From JALZAH01 sp051000755 (GTDB lineage: Bacteria > Actinomycetota > Acidimicrobiia > Acidimicrobiales > Palsa-688), in contig JBPCNZ010000085.1 of the NCBI GenBank assembly GCA_051000755.1, positions 1-21,865 on the forward strand: a stretch of DNA of 21,865 nucleotides, in the 5' to 3' direction. Shown piece by piece: positions 1 to 7,646 of this stretch (position 1 is its first letter; every line of letters starts with the position of its first letter). Both the position numbers and the translations under genes were made by a program. The notes beneath the pieces were generated by a model. The model saw nothing but the letters and a program-made list of their open reading frames with translations, was not told the DNA's origin and did no database searches.

Positions 1-27
1 CCCTCCGGCGGCAACATCAACATGTAG
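1..27 (+). CDS. possible C-terminal tail of an upstream gene (partial)
   Basis: The first frame reads eight residues (PSGGNINM) and then a TAG stop. It could be the end of a gene whose body lies before the window. It is far too short to identify and may be chance. Confidence 0.15.
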   Translation, partial: PSGGNINM

Positions 28-162
28 CCGTGAAAAGCCTCATCCCCAGCTGACCGGCCGACCCGCGACGTCATACCCGCAATCGTCGCAGATTCAACAG
101 ACAGCAGCGCGGACCTGAATGCTTACCCGTCGTCATGCCCGACGCTATGCCGGCCACGTTCG

Positions 163-513
163 GTGAACTCCGAGCCTGCTTCTCCGATGCCCGAGCCAAT
201 CCGGGCTTCCGGGCTGATCGCTGAGGCAGGTACGATCGCGCTTGTGGCAGCAAGCGAGCCGTCAGTGGAGCTGTGGGTCGACGACCACCAGGAATACGAA
301 CCGGGCGTCGTCCACGCCCACCTCCGCCACGCCAGGATTCCGATGGATCCCCGACCCGGCGATTTCTTGGTCATCGGTGATGATGACGCACCACCTGTTC
401 TCGCCAAGGTCCTCCTCCGAGAGGCGGACGGGGAGCTTCTCCTTACATTGCTGGCCGGACCGCCAGAGTCGCACCCTGAGTTCCGCTCTCGCCGGATGCC
501 GAGCGTCGCGTAG
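163..513 (+). CDS. hypothetical small acidic protein
   Basis: I do not recognise a named family. The 116-aa product has alternating hydrophobic stretches that suggest a small beta-rich fold: TIALVAAS, SVELWVDDH, then a turn PRPGDFLVIGDDD followed by VLAKVLLREADGELLLTLL. It is acidic and has no signal peptide or membrane segment. The start is uncertain: GTG at 163 gives the longest product, and ATG at 187 (MPEPIRASG) is an alternative; neither has a clear ribosome binding site. Overlapping frames on the other strand give Arg/Pro/Ser-rich low-complexity translations, which favours this strand. It is isolated, with about 315 bp before the next gene. It is probably a real gene, but no function can be given. 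Confidence 0.5.
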   Translation: MNSEPASPMPEPIRASGLIAEAGTIALVAASEPSVELWVDDHQEYEPGVVHAHLRHARIPMDPRPGDFLVIGDDDAPPVLAKVLLREADGELLLTLLAGPPESHPEFRSRRMPSVA

Positions 514-828
514 GGAGCCTTTACCCGGTCGTCGGAGGGCGACCGGGACGATTCTGCGGTGTTGGTAGAGATGAAACCCTGCTTGCAAAGCAGGGTTTGG
601 ATGGACTGGTGTGGACCTGTGCGGAGGTTTTGGCTGGTCAGGTGGCCGCCGGGCACGGTAACGGATGCGGGCGGATGGCAGCGGATGTGCCATGGGAGTG
701 CCATGGTGGGACGGGACCGGTGCGTGACCTCCCCCGGGAGCGTGGACCCTTATGGCCGTATTGTGCACGATGGGCGCGAGGATCCGCGCGAATAGTGCTG
801 GACGTGCGCTGTCGGGGGTGTTAGACCG
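514..828. other. intergenic stretch without a convincing gene
   Basis: No frame gives a protein-like translation. The stretch holds a perfect inverted repeat at 574-598, listed separately, and a nine-base direct repeat (gtgccatgg at 687 and 698). The last 20 bases hold the G-rich leader (tcgggggtgtt) of the Sel1-repeat gene. Confidence 0.6.
574..598. repeat. perfect 11-bp inverted repeat (hairpin)
   Basis: The arms aaaccctgctt and aagcagggttt flank a three-base centre, gca. No T-run follows on either side, so it is not a standard intrinsic terminator. Read on the minus strand, the core resembles the anticodon stem-loop of tRNA-Ala(TGC), but the D-arm, T-arm and acceptor stem are all absent. 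It may be a regulatory hairpin, a REP-like element or the remnant of an integration site. Confidence 0.6.
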
Positions 829-1611
829 ATGTCCGTCCAACCCTCGTTGAAACAGCTCTATGTTCTAGCCGACGCTGGCGACCGGACGGCCATGGGAGAG
901 CTTGGTGAACTTCTCTGGTCCGAACAACCAGAGGCGGCGCGGGCTTGGCTCGAACGAGCAGCGGACCTCGGGAGCTGGTGGGCCGCTGGGACCCTGGCCA
1001 CCTTGATAGGGACGTCAGACGAGTCCGAGCGGTGGCGGCACATCACGAGCGACCTTGCTCAGTCCGATGTTGATAGCGGTGATGTCGACGCAATGACTTT
1101 CCTCGCCTGGCTCCATCAGGACGCAGATCCTGTTCAAGCAAGTGCACTTTATTTGCGGGCGGCTGAAGCTGGAAGTTTGGATGCGATGGAGCGTCTAGGA
1201 ACCTTGCTCGTAAATCGAGGCAATGACCGTGAAGCGCGCCAGTGGTACCAGCGGGCCGCCGAGGCTGGCTCAGTTAATGCCATGACCAACTTAGGAAGGC
1301 TGCTCTTCTATACGGATCGGGAGGAGGGTCTGAAGTGGCTACGAAAAGCGGCCGAAAGTGGAAACATACGTGCGATGAAAGATCTGGCGGCAGGTATTGA
1401 GTTTAGGGACTGGGATGGAGCATATACCTGGATACAGAAGGCCTGCGACCTCGGAGACGAAGAAGCATGCAATTTGTTAGCGGGGGCGCCTCGGCACCGG
1501 CGGTTGTTAACGCGAATGCCATTGTTTGCTCAGGCCGCCGAGAAGAATGCGATGCGAAGAGGAAGAGAGGCTACACGAAGAATGAAGAATACTAATGGGT
1601 TAGAATCATAG
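829..1611 (+). CDS. Sel1-repeat (TPR-like) protein
   Basis: The 260-aa product is built from Sel1-like repeats, the short helical-pair units that form solenoids binding other proteins. Repeat units are visible at about residues 14-50 (ending AWLERAADLGSWWA), 88-120 (LYLRAAEAGSLDAM), 120-152 (QWYQRAAEAGSVNAM), 152-184 (KWLRKAAESGNIRAM) and 184-214 (TWIQKACDLGDEEAC). A basic tail rich in Arg and Lys closes the protein. There is no signal peptide or membrane segment, so it is probably cytosolic. The ATG start follows a G-rich stretch (gggggt) about 10 bases upstream. Codon use is noticeably more A/T-tolerant than in the metabolic genes further right, especially in the second half, which hints at horizontal transfer. 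Sel1 proteins act as adaptors, and the partner cannot be told from context. Confidence 0.85.
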   Translation: MSVQPSLKQLYVLADAGDRTAMGELGELLWSEQPEAARAWLERAADLGSWWAAGTLATLIGTSDESERWRHITSDLAQSDVDSGDVDAMTFLAWLHQDADPVQASALYLRAAEAGSLDAMERLGTLLVNRGNDREARQWYQRAAEAGSVNAMTNLGRLLFYTDREEGLKWLRKAAESGNIRAMKDLAAGIEFRDWDGAYTWIQKACDLGDEEACNLLAGAPRHRRLLTRMPLFAQAAEKNAMRRGREATRRMKNTNGLES

Positions 1612-2013
1612 GCTGACAAAAGAACGCAAGGTCGTGCCAAGCTCATCGCTTGAGAGATCTCCAGAAGACCACGCAAACTTTCTCGCCTTCTTGACGTAGT
1701 AGGGAAAGTTTGAACCGGCAACACTCCCCGGGTGGGTGTCGTGGAACGTGGTGGTCGTTCGGAGATGTCGCTGCGCTGGCACCTTCAGAGCCCGGGTGGT
1801 TGGCGGTGCGGGGAGCGGAGCGGACCGCTCCGCCCGCACATCTCGTAGCTGGATGAGGACTCGCTGGGAGCGTTCGGTGAGCTATCCCAGTGGGCTCGGC
1901 CTCAGCCTCGGTGGCGGCATCAGATCGATGACTCCGGACTTGCTGTGCGCAGACGACCAGCGGGCACCCGGCGGGATGTAATCCCGTAGCGGTAATCGAC
2001 CGAGCGCCGGCCG
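1612..2013. other. intergenic stretch with two inverted repeats, no convincing gene
   Basis: No reading frame gives a recognisable protein. Two inverted repeats are visible. One is caaactttc (1674-1682) against gaaagtttg (1704-1712), with a 21-base loop. The other is gcggagcgg (1815-1823) against ccgctccgc (1825-1833), with a one-base centre. The missing N-terminal half of the methyltransferase that follows would be expected here, but no clear SAM-binding motif (hDhGxGxG) was found in any plus-strand frame. Confidence 0.55.
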
Positions 2014-2484
2014 GTGTTCACTCTGGCGCCCGACCCACATCATCTGCCGTACGAAGAGGGCAGCCTCGATGTCGTTTTTTCGGTCGGGGTCCTTGAGCAC
2101 GTGCGAGACACAGGTGGCGATGAGGTGACGTCGTTGGCTGAGATACGGCGGGTTCTGACAGAGAACGGGCTTTTGATTTGTTGTCACTTTCCGAACCAGT
2201 GGAGCTGGATCGACTGGACGGCACGACTGAGTAACACCCGGCATTGTCATGATTTTCGGTATACGAAGTCCGATATTGTGCGGTTGACTGGCGAGACTGG
2301 CTTCGAATTGAAAGAGCTCAAGCGTTACGGCATTTTGCCTCGCAACTCATTGGGTCGAGTTTCTCCGCGGATTGGGGAGTCAGAGGTGGCAGCGCGATTG
2401 GTCGACGCCGTGGATGATACGCTGGGACTTCTACTCTGGCCGATAGTCCAAAACTTCGGTTTCGTTGCTCGGGCTCATCCGTAA
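2014..2484 (+). pseudogene. truncated class I SAM-dependent methyltransferase (C-terminal part)
   Basis: The 156-aa product matches the middle and end of a Methyltransf_11-type domain. The stretch LPYEEGSLDVVFSVGVLEHV (residues 11-30) is the characteristic post-motif II/III region, followed by a LAEIRRVLTENGLLI helix and strand. The end, QNFGFVARA, resembles the last strand of the fold. The glycine-rich SAM-binding motif I and the acidic motif II that should precede residue 10 are absent: the frame is closed by a TAA at 1993, and neighbouring frames do not supply them clearly. The GTG at 2014 lacks a good ribosome binding site. It therefore looks like a decayed or rearranged gene. Base composition is lower in GC than the flanks, as for the Sel1 gene. 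Substrate unknown; tailoring of sugars or lipids is common for this subfamily, but that is only a guess. Confidence 0.6.
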
Positions 2485-2721
2485 CTGGCAAGTATGGGAG
2501 TGTCACGGCACATCCTTCATGTGCCTGTCGAGCTGATGCGACGCACCGTCTGTTCGTGAACTGGGGTGGAGGCTCAGGGTTGACCACCCGGCTGGTTACG
2601 CCGTGACGTCGGGCTGGCGCCGGGTACCCCAAGCGCAGACAGGCTTGACGTGCTGTGCGGGTCAAGCTCCGACGGGCGGGCAATGCTGCACCTGGAAAGG
2701 CCTCCATGAACGTCGAGGTGA

Positions 2722-3420
2722 TTACGGTCTGCCTCGCGACCGCCGCCATCTCCGCCGGCGCCGCGTTCGCTGCATCGGGTGCACAACGCGGATTGTGCCC
2801 ATATCGGAGGTGGCGCTCAGCCGCACGAGAGGAAAGCCTGGAATCGGTGGATCGAGGGCGGTTTCGACCGCCCCGTTCCCGCCTACCAACTGGACGCCGA
2901 GGCCGGACGGAACGACAACGGTGATGGTCCCCATCCCGGTGTGGACAACCAGGTCGATGTCCCAGCCCTCGAACTCGGCTTCGCTCAGATCGATGGTGAC
3001 GGAGCCCATATCCGCCTGAATCCTGGTGAGCCGGCCCACCTGCCAGCGGCCCGCTAAGCGCACCGCGTTCATGGACGTGTTGATCTCGAGCGACTCTTGG
3101 CTACGGCGCTCGGGTGGCGTGAATTCGACGGGGGGCGGCAGGCTACGAACCACGGCGGCGAACTCTGCCTCGGTGCGGACTCCGAGCAGCCCATCGACGG
3201 CCTGTTCAAAGCGGTCCAGATCCACTTTGCCGCTGGCCACGAGTCCCTTCACGACATCGATCCCCCGTCGCCGCAGGTCATCGGAAATCGGAGAGCCGGC
3301 CTCGACTGGGAGCCCTTCGGTAGTCACGGCCAAGACCCTATCTACCCTGTATCTGGCAAGCAGGGAAGGATGGGGATGGACAAGGACTTGGTCGACCAGG
3401 TGGTCGACGTCGCGGAGCAT
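2722..3420 (-). CDS. DUF1707-like / LiaF-type C-terminal domain protein
   Basis: The sequence fits a DUF1707-type helical module near the middle (GKVDLDRFEQAVDGLLGVRT followed by EAEFAAVVRSLP). After it comes a beta-rich C-terminal domain whose repeating strands (RIQADMGSVTIDLSEAEF, VHTGMGTITVVVPSG, SATSDMGTIRVVHP) resemble the cell-wall-active antibiotic response (LiaF/DUF2154) fold. It ends in a strongly basic tail (RRRRRWRRSRGR). No membrane segment is visible. The ATG at 3420 (MLRDVDHLVDQ) was chosen because longer starts run into the diverging YceI gene; ATG at 3453 is possible. A role in envelope stress sensing would fit the family, but the sequence does not prove it. Confidence 0.65.
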   Translation of the reverse strand: MLRDVDHLVDQVLVHPHPSLLARYRVDRVLAVTTEGLPVEAGSPISDDLRRRGIDVVKGLVASGKVDLDRFEQAVDGLLGVRTEAEFAAVVRSLPPPVEFTPPERRSQESLEINTSMNAVRLAGRWQVGRLTRIQADMGSVTIDLSEAEFEGWDIDLVVHTGMGTITVVVPSGLGVQLVGGNGAVETALDPPIPGFPLVRLSATSDMGTIRVVHPMQRTRRRRRWRRSRGRP

Positions 3421-3489
3421 AAGGTCGGAGGTTCGACTCCGGCCTCGTAGCATCGTCTGCGGGACCCCATCTATGAAGGCGCCGCATCC

Positions 3490-4032
3490 ATGAACGACAC
3501 TGCCCTGACCACCCTGCTCGGCCCCGGGGCCTCCTCGGGCGCGTGGGCCCTCGATCCGGAGCGGTCCCACCTTGGCTTCCGCTCCGCGAGTGGATGGGGC
3601 CTCATCAAGGTCAAAGGACAGTTCAGCGCCGCGTCCGGCCAGCTGACGGTTGCCGACGACGGGTCCACCAGCGGCGAGGTGGTGATCGACGCCGCATCAG
3701 TCGCAACCGGGATCAAGAAGCGAGACAAGCATCTGCGCTCCAAGGACATCCTCGCCGTCGAAGACCATCCGACCATCGTCTACACGGTCAACGACGTCGT
3801 TGCGGGCAAGGGCAGCGAGGCTCGGGTCTCGGGCACGCTCGAAGTGGCAGGTACGACCCAACCCCTCGACCTTGACGTCCGGGTGAGCGAGAGCGACGAC
3901 GCCGGGGTGACGATCGCCACCGAGACAGAGATCGACAGGTCTCTTTGGGGTGTCGACTTCAAGAAGCTGGGCATGACCAGGATGTCCACCCCGATCGAGC
4001 TCGTCGCCCGGTTCCAGCGCCCAGCTGTGTGA
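3490..4032 (+). CDS. YceI family (polyisoprenoid-binding-like) protein
   Basis: The 180-aa product is a full-length YceI domain, a lipocalin-like beta barrel that holds a long isoprenoid or similar lipid. Typical features are the opening WALDPERSHLGFRSASGWGL (about residues 19-38), the strand-turn GQFSAASGQLTV, the helix and motif IKKRDKHLRSKDILAVEDHP (about 75-94) and the late GVDFKKLGM-RMSTPIELVARF. There is no signal peptide, so unlike periplasmic YceI of Gram-negative bacteria it is probably cytosolic, as is usual for actinobacterial members. It diverges from the DUF1707-like gene, with a short shared upstream region. The stop codon lies in the first copy of a 16-bp tandem duplication (see repeat). 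Confidence 0.88.
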   Translation: MNDTALTTLLGPGASSGAWALDPERSHLGFRSASGWGLIKVKGQFSAASGQLTVADDGSTSGEVVIDAASVATGIKKRDKHLRSKDILAVEDHPTIVYTVNDVVAGKGSEARVSGTLEVAGTTQPLDLDVRVSESDDAGVTIATETEIDRSLWGVDFKKLGMTRMSTPIELVARFQRPAV

Positions 4033-4054
4033 CATCGGAGCTGTGTGACATCGG
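4023..4054. repeat. 16-bp perfect tandem duplication at the yceI stop codon
   Basis: The unit agctgtgtgacatcgg occurs twice back to back (4023-4038 and 4039-4054) and is followed by ag, so the match runs on for two more bases. The first copy contains the YceI stop codon; the second is noncoding. It looks like a recent slippage or duplication event. Confidence 0.9.
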
Positions 4055-4167
4055 AGTCAGGCCCTTTCGGCAGCCTGATCCGGACGCCATCCCCTCGGGT
4101 CCCGGCCGGGGGCTCGAGCACGACTTCGTCCTCATCCTCGACTCGGGAGATCAAGCAAGATGGGGCC

Positions 4168-4797
4168 ATGGACCGGGTACGCCTGCGAGCGATGAGCGAG
4201 ACCGACCTGGGCCTTCTCGCCGCCAACGAGACCCCGGAGTCCGATCCCTGGAACTTCTTCGAGATCCAGGCCAGCAACCGACTCCACCGCCGCTTCGCCA
4301 CGACCGGTGGAATCACCGACGACGCCGGGATGCTCGCCGTGGAAACCAACGATGGCACGCTCGTCGGGTCCGTCAGCTGGTTCACCGTTCAGCATGGCCC
4401 CTCGGCCGCCTGCCATGCGTTCAACGTCGGCATCTCCCTGTTTGCCGAACATCGCGGCCAGGGGTATGGGTCCAGCGCCCAGCGCCAGCTCTGCGACTAC
4501 CTGTTCTCCACCCGCCTCGTCGAGCGGGTCGAGGCCGGCACGGACCTTGACAACGTCGCCGAGCAGCGGGCCCTTGCGTCGGCGGGGTTCCACCGGGAGG
4601 GCACGCTGCGCCATGCCCAGTTCCGGGCCGGCCACTGGCGTGACGTCATCCTCTACAGCCGCCTTCGGGGCGACGGCGCCATCTCGACACCTGTCTCACG
4701 GGGCGATGGAGCCGTCCCGACACCTGCGTCACGTGGCGACGAGAAGGGCGATGCCCACGAAGACGACGAGGGCGGCGAGGCTCCGTCGACGTCCTGA
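4168..4797 (+). CDS. GNAT family N-acetyltransferase (RimJ/RimL-like)
   Basis: The 209-aa product has a GNAT fold. It starts with VRLRAMSETDLGLLAANE, and the acetyl-CoA pyrophosphate-binding motif is HRGQGYGSSAQRQLCDYLF (about residues 95-113). After it comes the usual RimJ-like ending with N129 (TDLDNVAEQRALASAGFHRE) and GHWRDVILYSRL. The ATG at 4168 starts directly before the conserved first strand; the longer frame from 4045 adds only low-complexity Ser/Pro. After the domain ends near residue 167 there is an unusual tail with an 11-residue repeat (RGDGAISTPVS, RGDGAVPTPAS) and an acidic end. The last 69 bases overlap the 3' end of the converging EamA gene. Substrate unknown: protein N-termini and small amines are both possible. 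Confidence 0.82.
   Translation: MDRVRLRAMSETDLGLLAANETPESDPWNFFEIQASNRLHRRFATTGGITDDAGMLAVETNDGTLVGSVSWFTVQHGPSAACHAFNVGISLFAEHRGQGYGSSAQRQLCDYLFSTRLVERVEAGTDLDNVAEQRALASAGFHREGTLRHAQFRAGHWRDVILYSRLRGDGAISTPVSRGDGAVPTPASRGDEKGDAHEDDEGGEAPSTS
4666..4731 (+). repeat. 33-bp tandem repeat in the acetyltransferase tail
   Basis: Two adjacent 33-base units (4666-4698 and 4699-4731) match at about 27 of 33 positions and encode an 11-residue repeat. A third partial unit (cgtggcgacga) follows. The duplication reaches the last codon of the converging transporter gene. Confidence 0.75.
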
Positions 4798-5595
4798 CCC
4801 CTCCCGGAGGAAGACGGTGCCGAACAGGGCGGCAACGACGACGCTGGTCTCTCGCAATGCCGAGACCGTGGCGAGGGCGGCGCGGGTCTGGGCCCACAGC
4901 ACGAGGGAGTAGGCGCTGACCGAGAGCAGACCGCCGAGGACCCCGAGAACCCAGCTCCGGTTGACCCCTTGCACCAGACGGCCGCGCCGCAGCACGACGA
5001 TGGCCGCGACGACCACCACGTCTTGAGCTACGAACAGGGCCCCGGCGTAGCCGAGGGGGCTGGCGGCGCGGCGCACGCCGAGGCCGTCCACGACGGTGTA
5101 GGCGGCGATGGCCACCCCGGTGGCCACCGCCAGCGCCAGGGCCCGTCGACCTCCGGGTGGGCGCGGCCCACGAGCCCAGACCAGGCTGGTCAGCCCACCG
5201 GCGATGACGGCGACACCCACGATCTGCCAGGGGGCGAGCGTCTCGCCGACGACGACTGCGGCTCCCCCGGCGACGAGCAACGGGGCCAGGCCCCGGGCCA
5301 ACGGGTAGACCTGACTGAGATCGCCGAACCGGTAGGAGTTGAGCAGCGTCACGTTGTAGACGACGTGGATGGCGGCGGAGAGGGCCAGGAACGGCCACGC
5401 CGCTCGAGCGGGACCGCGCACGACCACCAGGACGGCTACGCCCCAGACGACTGCGGTGATGCCGATCAACCCGAAGGCCACGACCTGGTCCTTCATCGCC
5501 TTGGCCATGGCGTTCCAGCTCGCGTGCAGGACGGCGGCGACCAGGACCACCGAGACGATGCCCCAGCCCGGCGTCGACGGCAAGGTCCCCACCAA
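4729..5595 (-). CDS. EamA/DMT family transporter
   Basis: The 288-aa hydrophobic protein has about ten membrane segments in two EamA halves, the usual layout of the drug/metabolite transporter superfamily. The first half opens with VLVAAVLHASWNAMAKAM (residues 18-35) and includes the conserved motif LLNSYRFGDLSQVYPLARGL before helix four. The second half ends with SALRETSVVVAALFGTVFLRE and a final helix. The first codon is TTG at 5595, immediately followed by GTG at 5592; AGGGAG lies about 11 bases upstream of the TTG. The gene lies 15 bp downstream of the S4-domain gene and may be cotranscribed with it. Substrate unknown: metabolite or amino acid export is typical of the family. Confidence 0.85.
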   Translation of the reverse strand: MVGTLPSTPGWGIVSVVLVAAVLHASWNAMAKAMKDQVVAFGLIGITAVVWGVAVLVVVRGPARAAWPFLALSAAIHVVYNVTLLNSYRFGDLSQVYPLARGLAPLLVAGGAAVVVGETLAPWQIVGVAVIAGGLTSLVWARGPRPPGGRRALALAVATGVAIAAYTVVDGLGVRRAASPLGYAGALFVAQDVVVVAAIVVLRRGRLVQGVNRSWVLGVLGGLLSVSAYSLVLWAQTRAALATVSALRETSVVVAALFGTVFLREGSGRRRSLAALVVFVGIALLVAT

Positions 5596-5610
5596 CAGCG
5601 GCCCCGCTCC

Positions 5611-6000
5611 CTATCGGTTCCGCATGCGATCCAGGTTCCGCCGGTCCCGCTTGGTCGGCCGACCGGCTCCCGGCTCCCGGTACAGCAGGGGGCTGACCAG
5701 CTCGCGGGGTGGGGGTGGCGGGCTGTGGTCGACGACGCACTCGGCGGCCGCGGCGGCGCCGACGCGCTTGTGGATGATCTGAGCCACCTCGAGGATTCGC
5801 TCCCTCGGCCCAACGGTGGCCTCCACCCGGTGCCCGACCCGGACCGGGGTCGAAGGCTTGGCCGGCTTGCCGTTCACCCGGACATGGCCGCCTCGGCAGG
5901 CGTCAGCCGCCAGGGTGCGGGTCTTGTACAGCCTGACGGACCACAGCCACAGATCGATGCGCGTCTCTTCGATGAACCCATGGTGGCAGGCGGGGTGCAA
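5611..6000 (-). CDS. RNA-binding S4 domain protein, Hsp15 (HslR)-like
   Basis: The 129-aa product has an S4 RNA-binding domain at about residues 14-60: RIDLWLWSVRLYKTRTLAAD, then GGHVRVNGKPAKPSTPVRVGH. A basic C-terminal tail (GRPTKRDRRNLDRMRNR) follows. This matches the Hsp15/HslR family, which binds 50S subunits carrying stalled nascent tRNA-peptide and is related to RqcP of ribosome quality control. Length is usual for the family. The start is a TTG at 6000, 11 bp after the symporter stop codon; the family-conserved part begins only at ETRIDLWLW, so a slightly later start cannot be excluded. It is probably part of the same minus-strand transcript as the symporter. Confidence 0.8.
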   Translation of the reverse strand: MHPACHHGFIEETRIDLWLWSVRLYKTRTLAADACRGGHVRVNGKPAKPSTPVRVGHRVEATVGPRERILEVAQIIHKRVGAAAAAECVVDHSPPPPPRELVSPLLYREPGAGRPTKRDRRNLDRMRNR

Positions 6001-6011
6001 CCTCGGAGCAA

Positions 6012-7646
6012 TCAGTCGGCCAGATCGGCGTCAGCGTCGGGCCGGGCCGTCGGCGCGACGTCCCCCCGCTCGACCAGGTAGTCCGCCGGAGCCGTCTCGT
6101 CGACGCCGGCACTGGTCGGGTGCAGGCCTCGCAGGATGAGGGTGAGGACCACGGTGACGACCAGGTTGAGCACCAGGGCACTGAAGCCGATGTAGAGGCT
6201 CTGGTGCCACAATGGCACCTTGGCCGTCGACGTGGCGAAGTGGTGCACGGTGGGGGTCGACTGGTGGTACGCGGCGACCGTGCCATAGGCCATGCCCGCC
6301 GCCCATCCCGCGATGAGCGCCCACCGGTGGAACCACCGGGTGTAGAGGCCGAGGGCCAGGGCCGGGAAGGTCTGGAGGATCCAGACTCCTCCGAGCAGCT
6401 GGAGGTTGATGGCGTTCTGGGTGTTGAGGCCGAGGACGAACGCCAGGGCCCCGAACTTGACGACGAGGGAGACGAGCTTGGCCACCTTGGCCTGCTCGGC
6501 GGCATCGGCCTGCCGCCGGATGTACTCCCGGTAGATGTTGCGGGTGAAGAGGTTGGCGGCGGCGATGGACATGATGGCGGCCGGCACCAGGGCCCCGATG
6601 GCGATCGCCGCGTAGGCCACGCCTGCGAACCAGCTGGGGAACATCTTGTGGAACAGCAACGGCGCCGCCAGGCGGGAGTTGGTCGTCTTGATGCCGGCGG
6701 CGATCGCCATGTAGCCCAGGAGGGCGATGAACGCCAGGGCCAGGGAGTACAGCGGCAGGGCCGCGGTGTTGCGCCGGATGGTCTCCCGCCGCCCGGTGGA
6801 GAGGACCCCGGTCACCGAGTGGGGATACATGAACAGCGCCATCGCCGAGCCGAGCGCCAGGGTGGCGTAGGACCAGTAAGCACTGTGACCGGGCACGAAC
6901 GCGAACGGCGCCTTCTTGTGCTTGGCCACCGCGGCGGCGTTGACGGTGTTGGCGTGGGCGTGCACGGCCGAGAAGATGTGGCCGTAGCCCCCCAGGCGTA
7001 TCGGGATGTAGATGACGGCGACGGCGATGACGATGTAGATGAGGGCGTCCTTGACGAAGGCGATCATGGCCGGCGCCCGCAACCCCGACGTGTAGGTGTA
7101 GGCGGCCAGGACGACGAAGGCGATGATCAGGGGCAGGTCCTTGACAACACCGGACGATCCGTTGCCGACACCCAGCACCTGCAGCACCGATTGGATGCCG
7201 ACCAGCTGCAGGGCGATGTAGGGCATCAGGGCGAGGATGCCGGTGAGTGCCACCACCAACCCCAGGGTGCGGGAGCCGAACCGGCCCCGGACGAAGTCGG
7301 CCGGGGTCACGTAACCGTGGCGGTGGGCGACCGACCACAGGCGGGGCATGAGCACGAACACGATCGGCCACACGAGGATGGTGTACGCCACGGCAAACCA
7401 GCCCGACACCGCGCCGGCGGCGTACATGGCGCCGGGAACGGCGATGAAGGTGTAGGCGGTGTAGAGGTCCCCGCCGAGCAGGAACCAGGTGATCCAGCCC
7501 CCGAAGTTGCGGCCTCCAAGGCCCCACTCGTCGAGGCTGTCGAGAGCAGCCGTTCTCCGCCACCGGGCCGCAACGAACCCGAGGACGGTCACCAACGCGA
7601 AGAGCAGGATGAAGACCGTGAGGGCGGTCCCGTCGAGCTTGGTCAC
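6012..7646 (-). CDS. mctP: sodium:solute (monocarboxylate) symporter, MctP-like
   Basis: The 544-aa integral membrane protein belongs to the sodium:solute symporter (SSS) family, with about 13 helices. Recognisable parts are WGLGGRNFGGWITWFLLGGD near residue 35-55, the VTPADFVRGRFGSRTLGL loop, and the STGRRETIRRNTAALPLYSL segment with the adjoining helix. The paired DUF3311 gene upstream points to the MctP type, a permease for lactate, pyruvate, propionate or acetate in rhizobia and corynebacteria. The GTG start at 7646 has GGAGG seven bases upstream and overlaps the DUF3311 stop codon by four bases (GTGA), so translation is coupled. The reading frame stays open for another 760 bases upstream, but that part is Arg/Pro-rich and covers other genes. 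Exact substrate not proven. Confidence 0.85.
   Translation of the reverse strand: MTKLDGTALTVFILLFALVTVLGFVAARWRRTAALDSLDEWGLGGRNFGGWITWFLLGGDLYTAYTFIAVPGAMYAAGAVSGWFAVAYTILVWPIVFVLMPRLWSVAHRHGYVTPADFVRGRFGSRTLGLVVALTGILALMPYIALQLVGIQSVLQVLGVGNGSSGVVKDLPLIIAFVVLAAYTYTSGLRAPAMIAFVKDALIYIVIAVAVIYIPIRLGGYGHIFSAVHAHANTVNAAAVAKHKKAPFAFVPGHSAYWSYATLALGSAMALFMYPHSVTGVLSTGRRETIRRNTAALPLYSLALAFIALLGYMAIAAGIKTTNSRLAAPLLFHKMFPSWFAGVAYAAIAIGALVPAAIMSIAAANLFTRNIYREYIRRQADAAEQAKVAKLVSLVVKFGALAFVLGLNTQNAINLQLLGGVWILQTFPALALGLYTRWFHRWALIAGWAAGMAYGTVAAYHQSTPTVHHFATSTAKVPLWHQSLYIGFSALVLNLVVTVVLTLILRGLHPTSAGVDETAPADYLVERGDVAPTARPDADADLAD

Noticed and set aside
574..598. Complete tRNA gene around the palindrome
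   Set aside because: Only the anticodon-arm-like part exists; no T-loop motif or acceptor stem is found within 80 bases on either strand.
3421..3450. T-arm-like sequence ggaggttcgactcc that suggests the 3' end of a tRNA
   Set aside because: Placing the T-loop correctly leaves two mismatches in the five-base stem, no acceptor or anticodon arm lies upstream, and the bases sit in or beside the start of the DUF1707-like gene.
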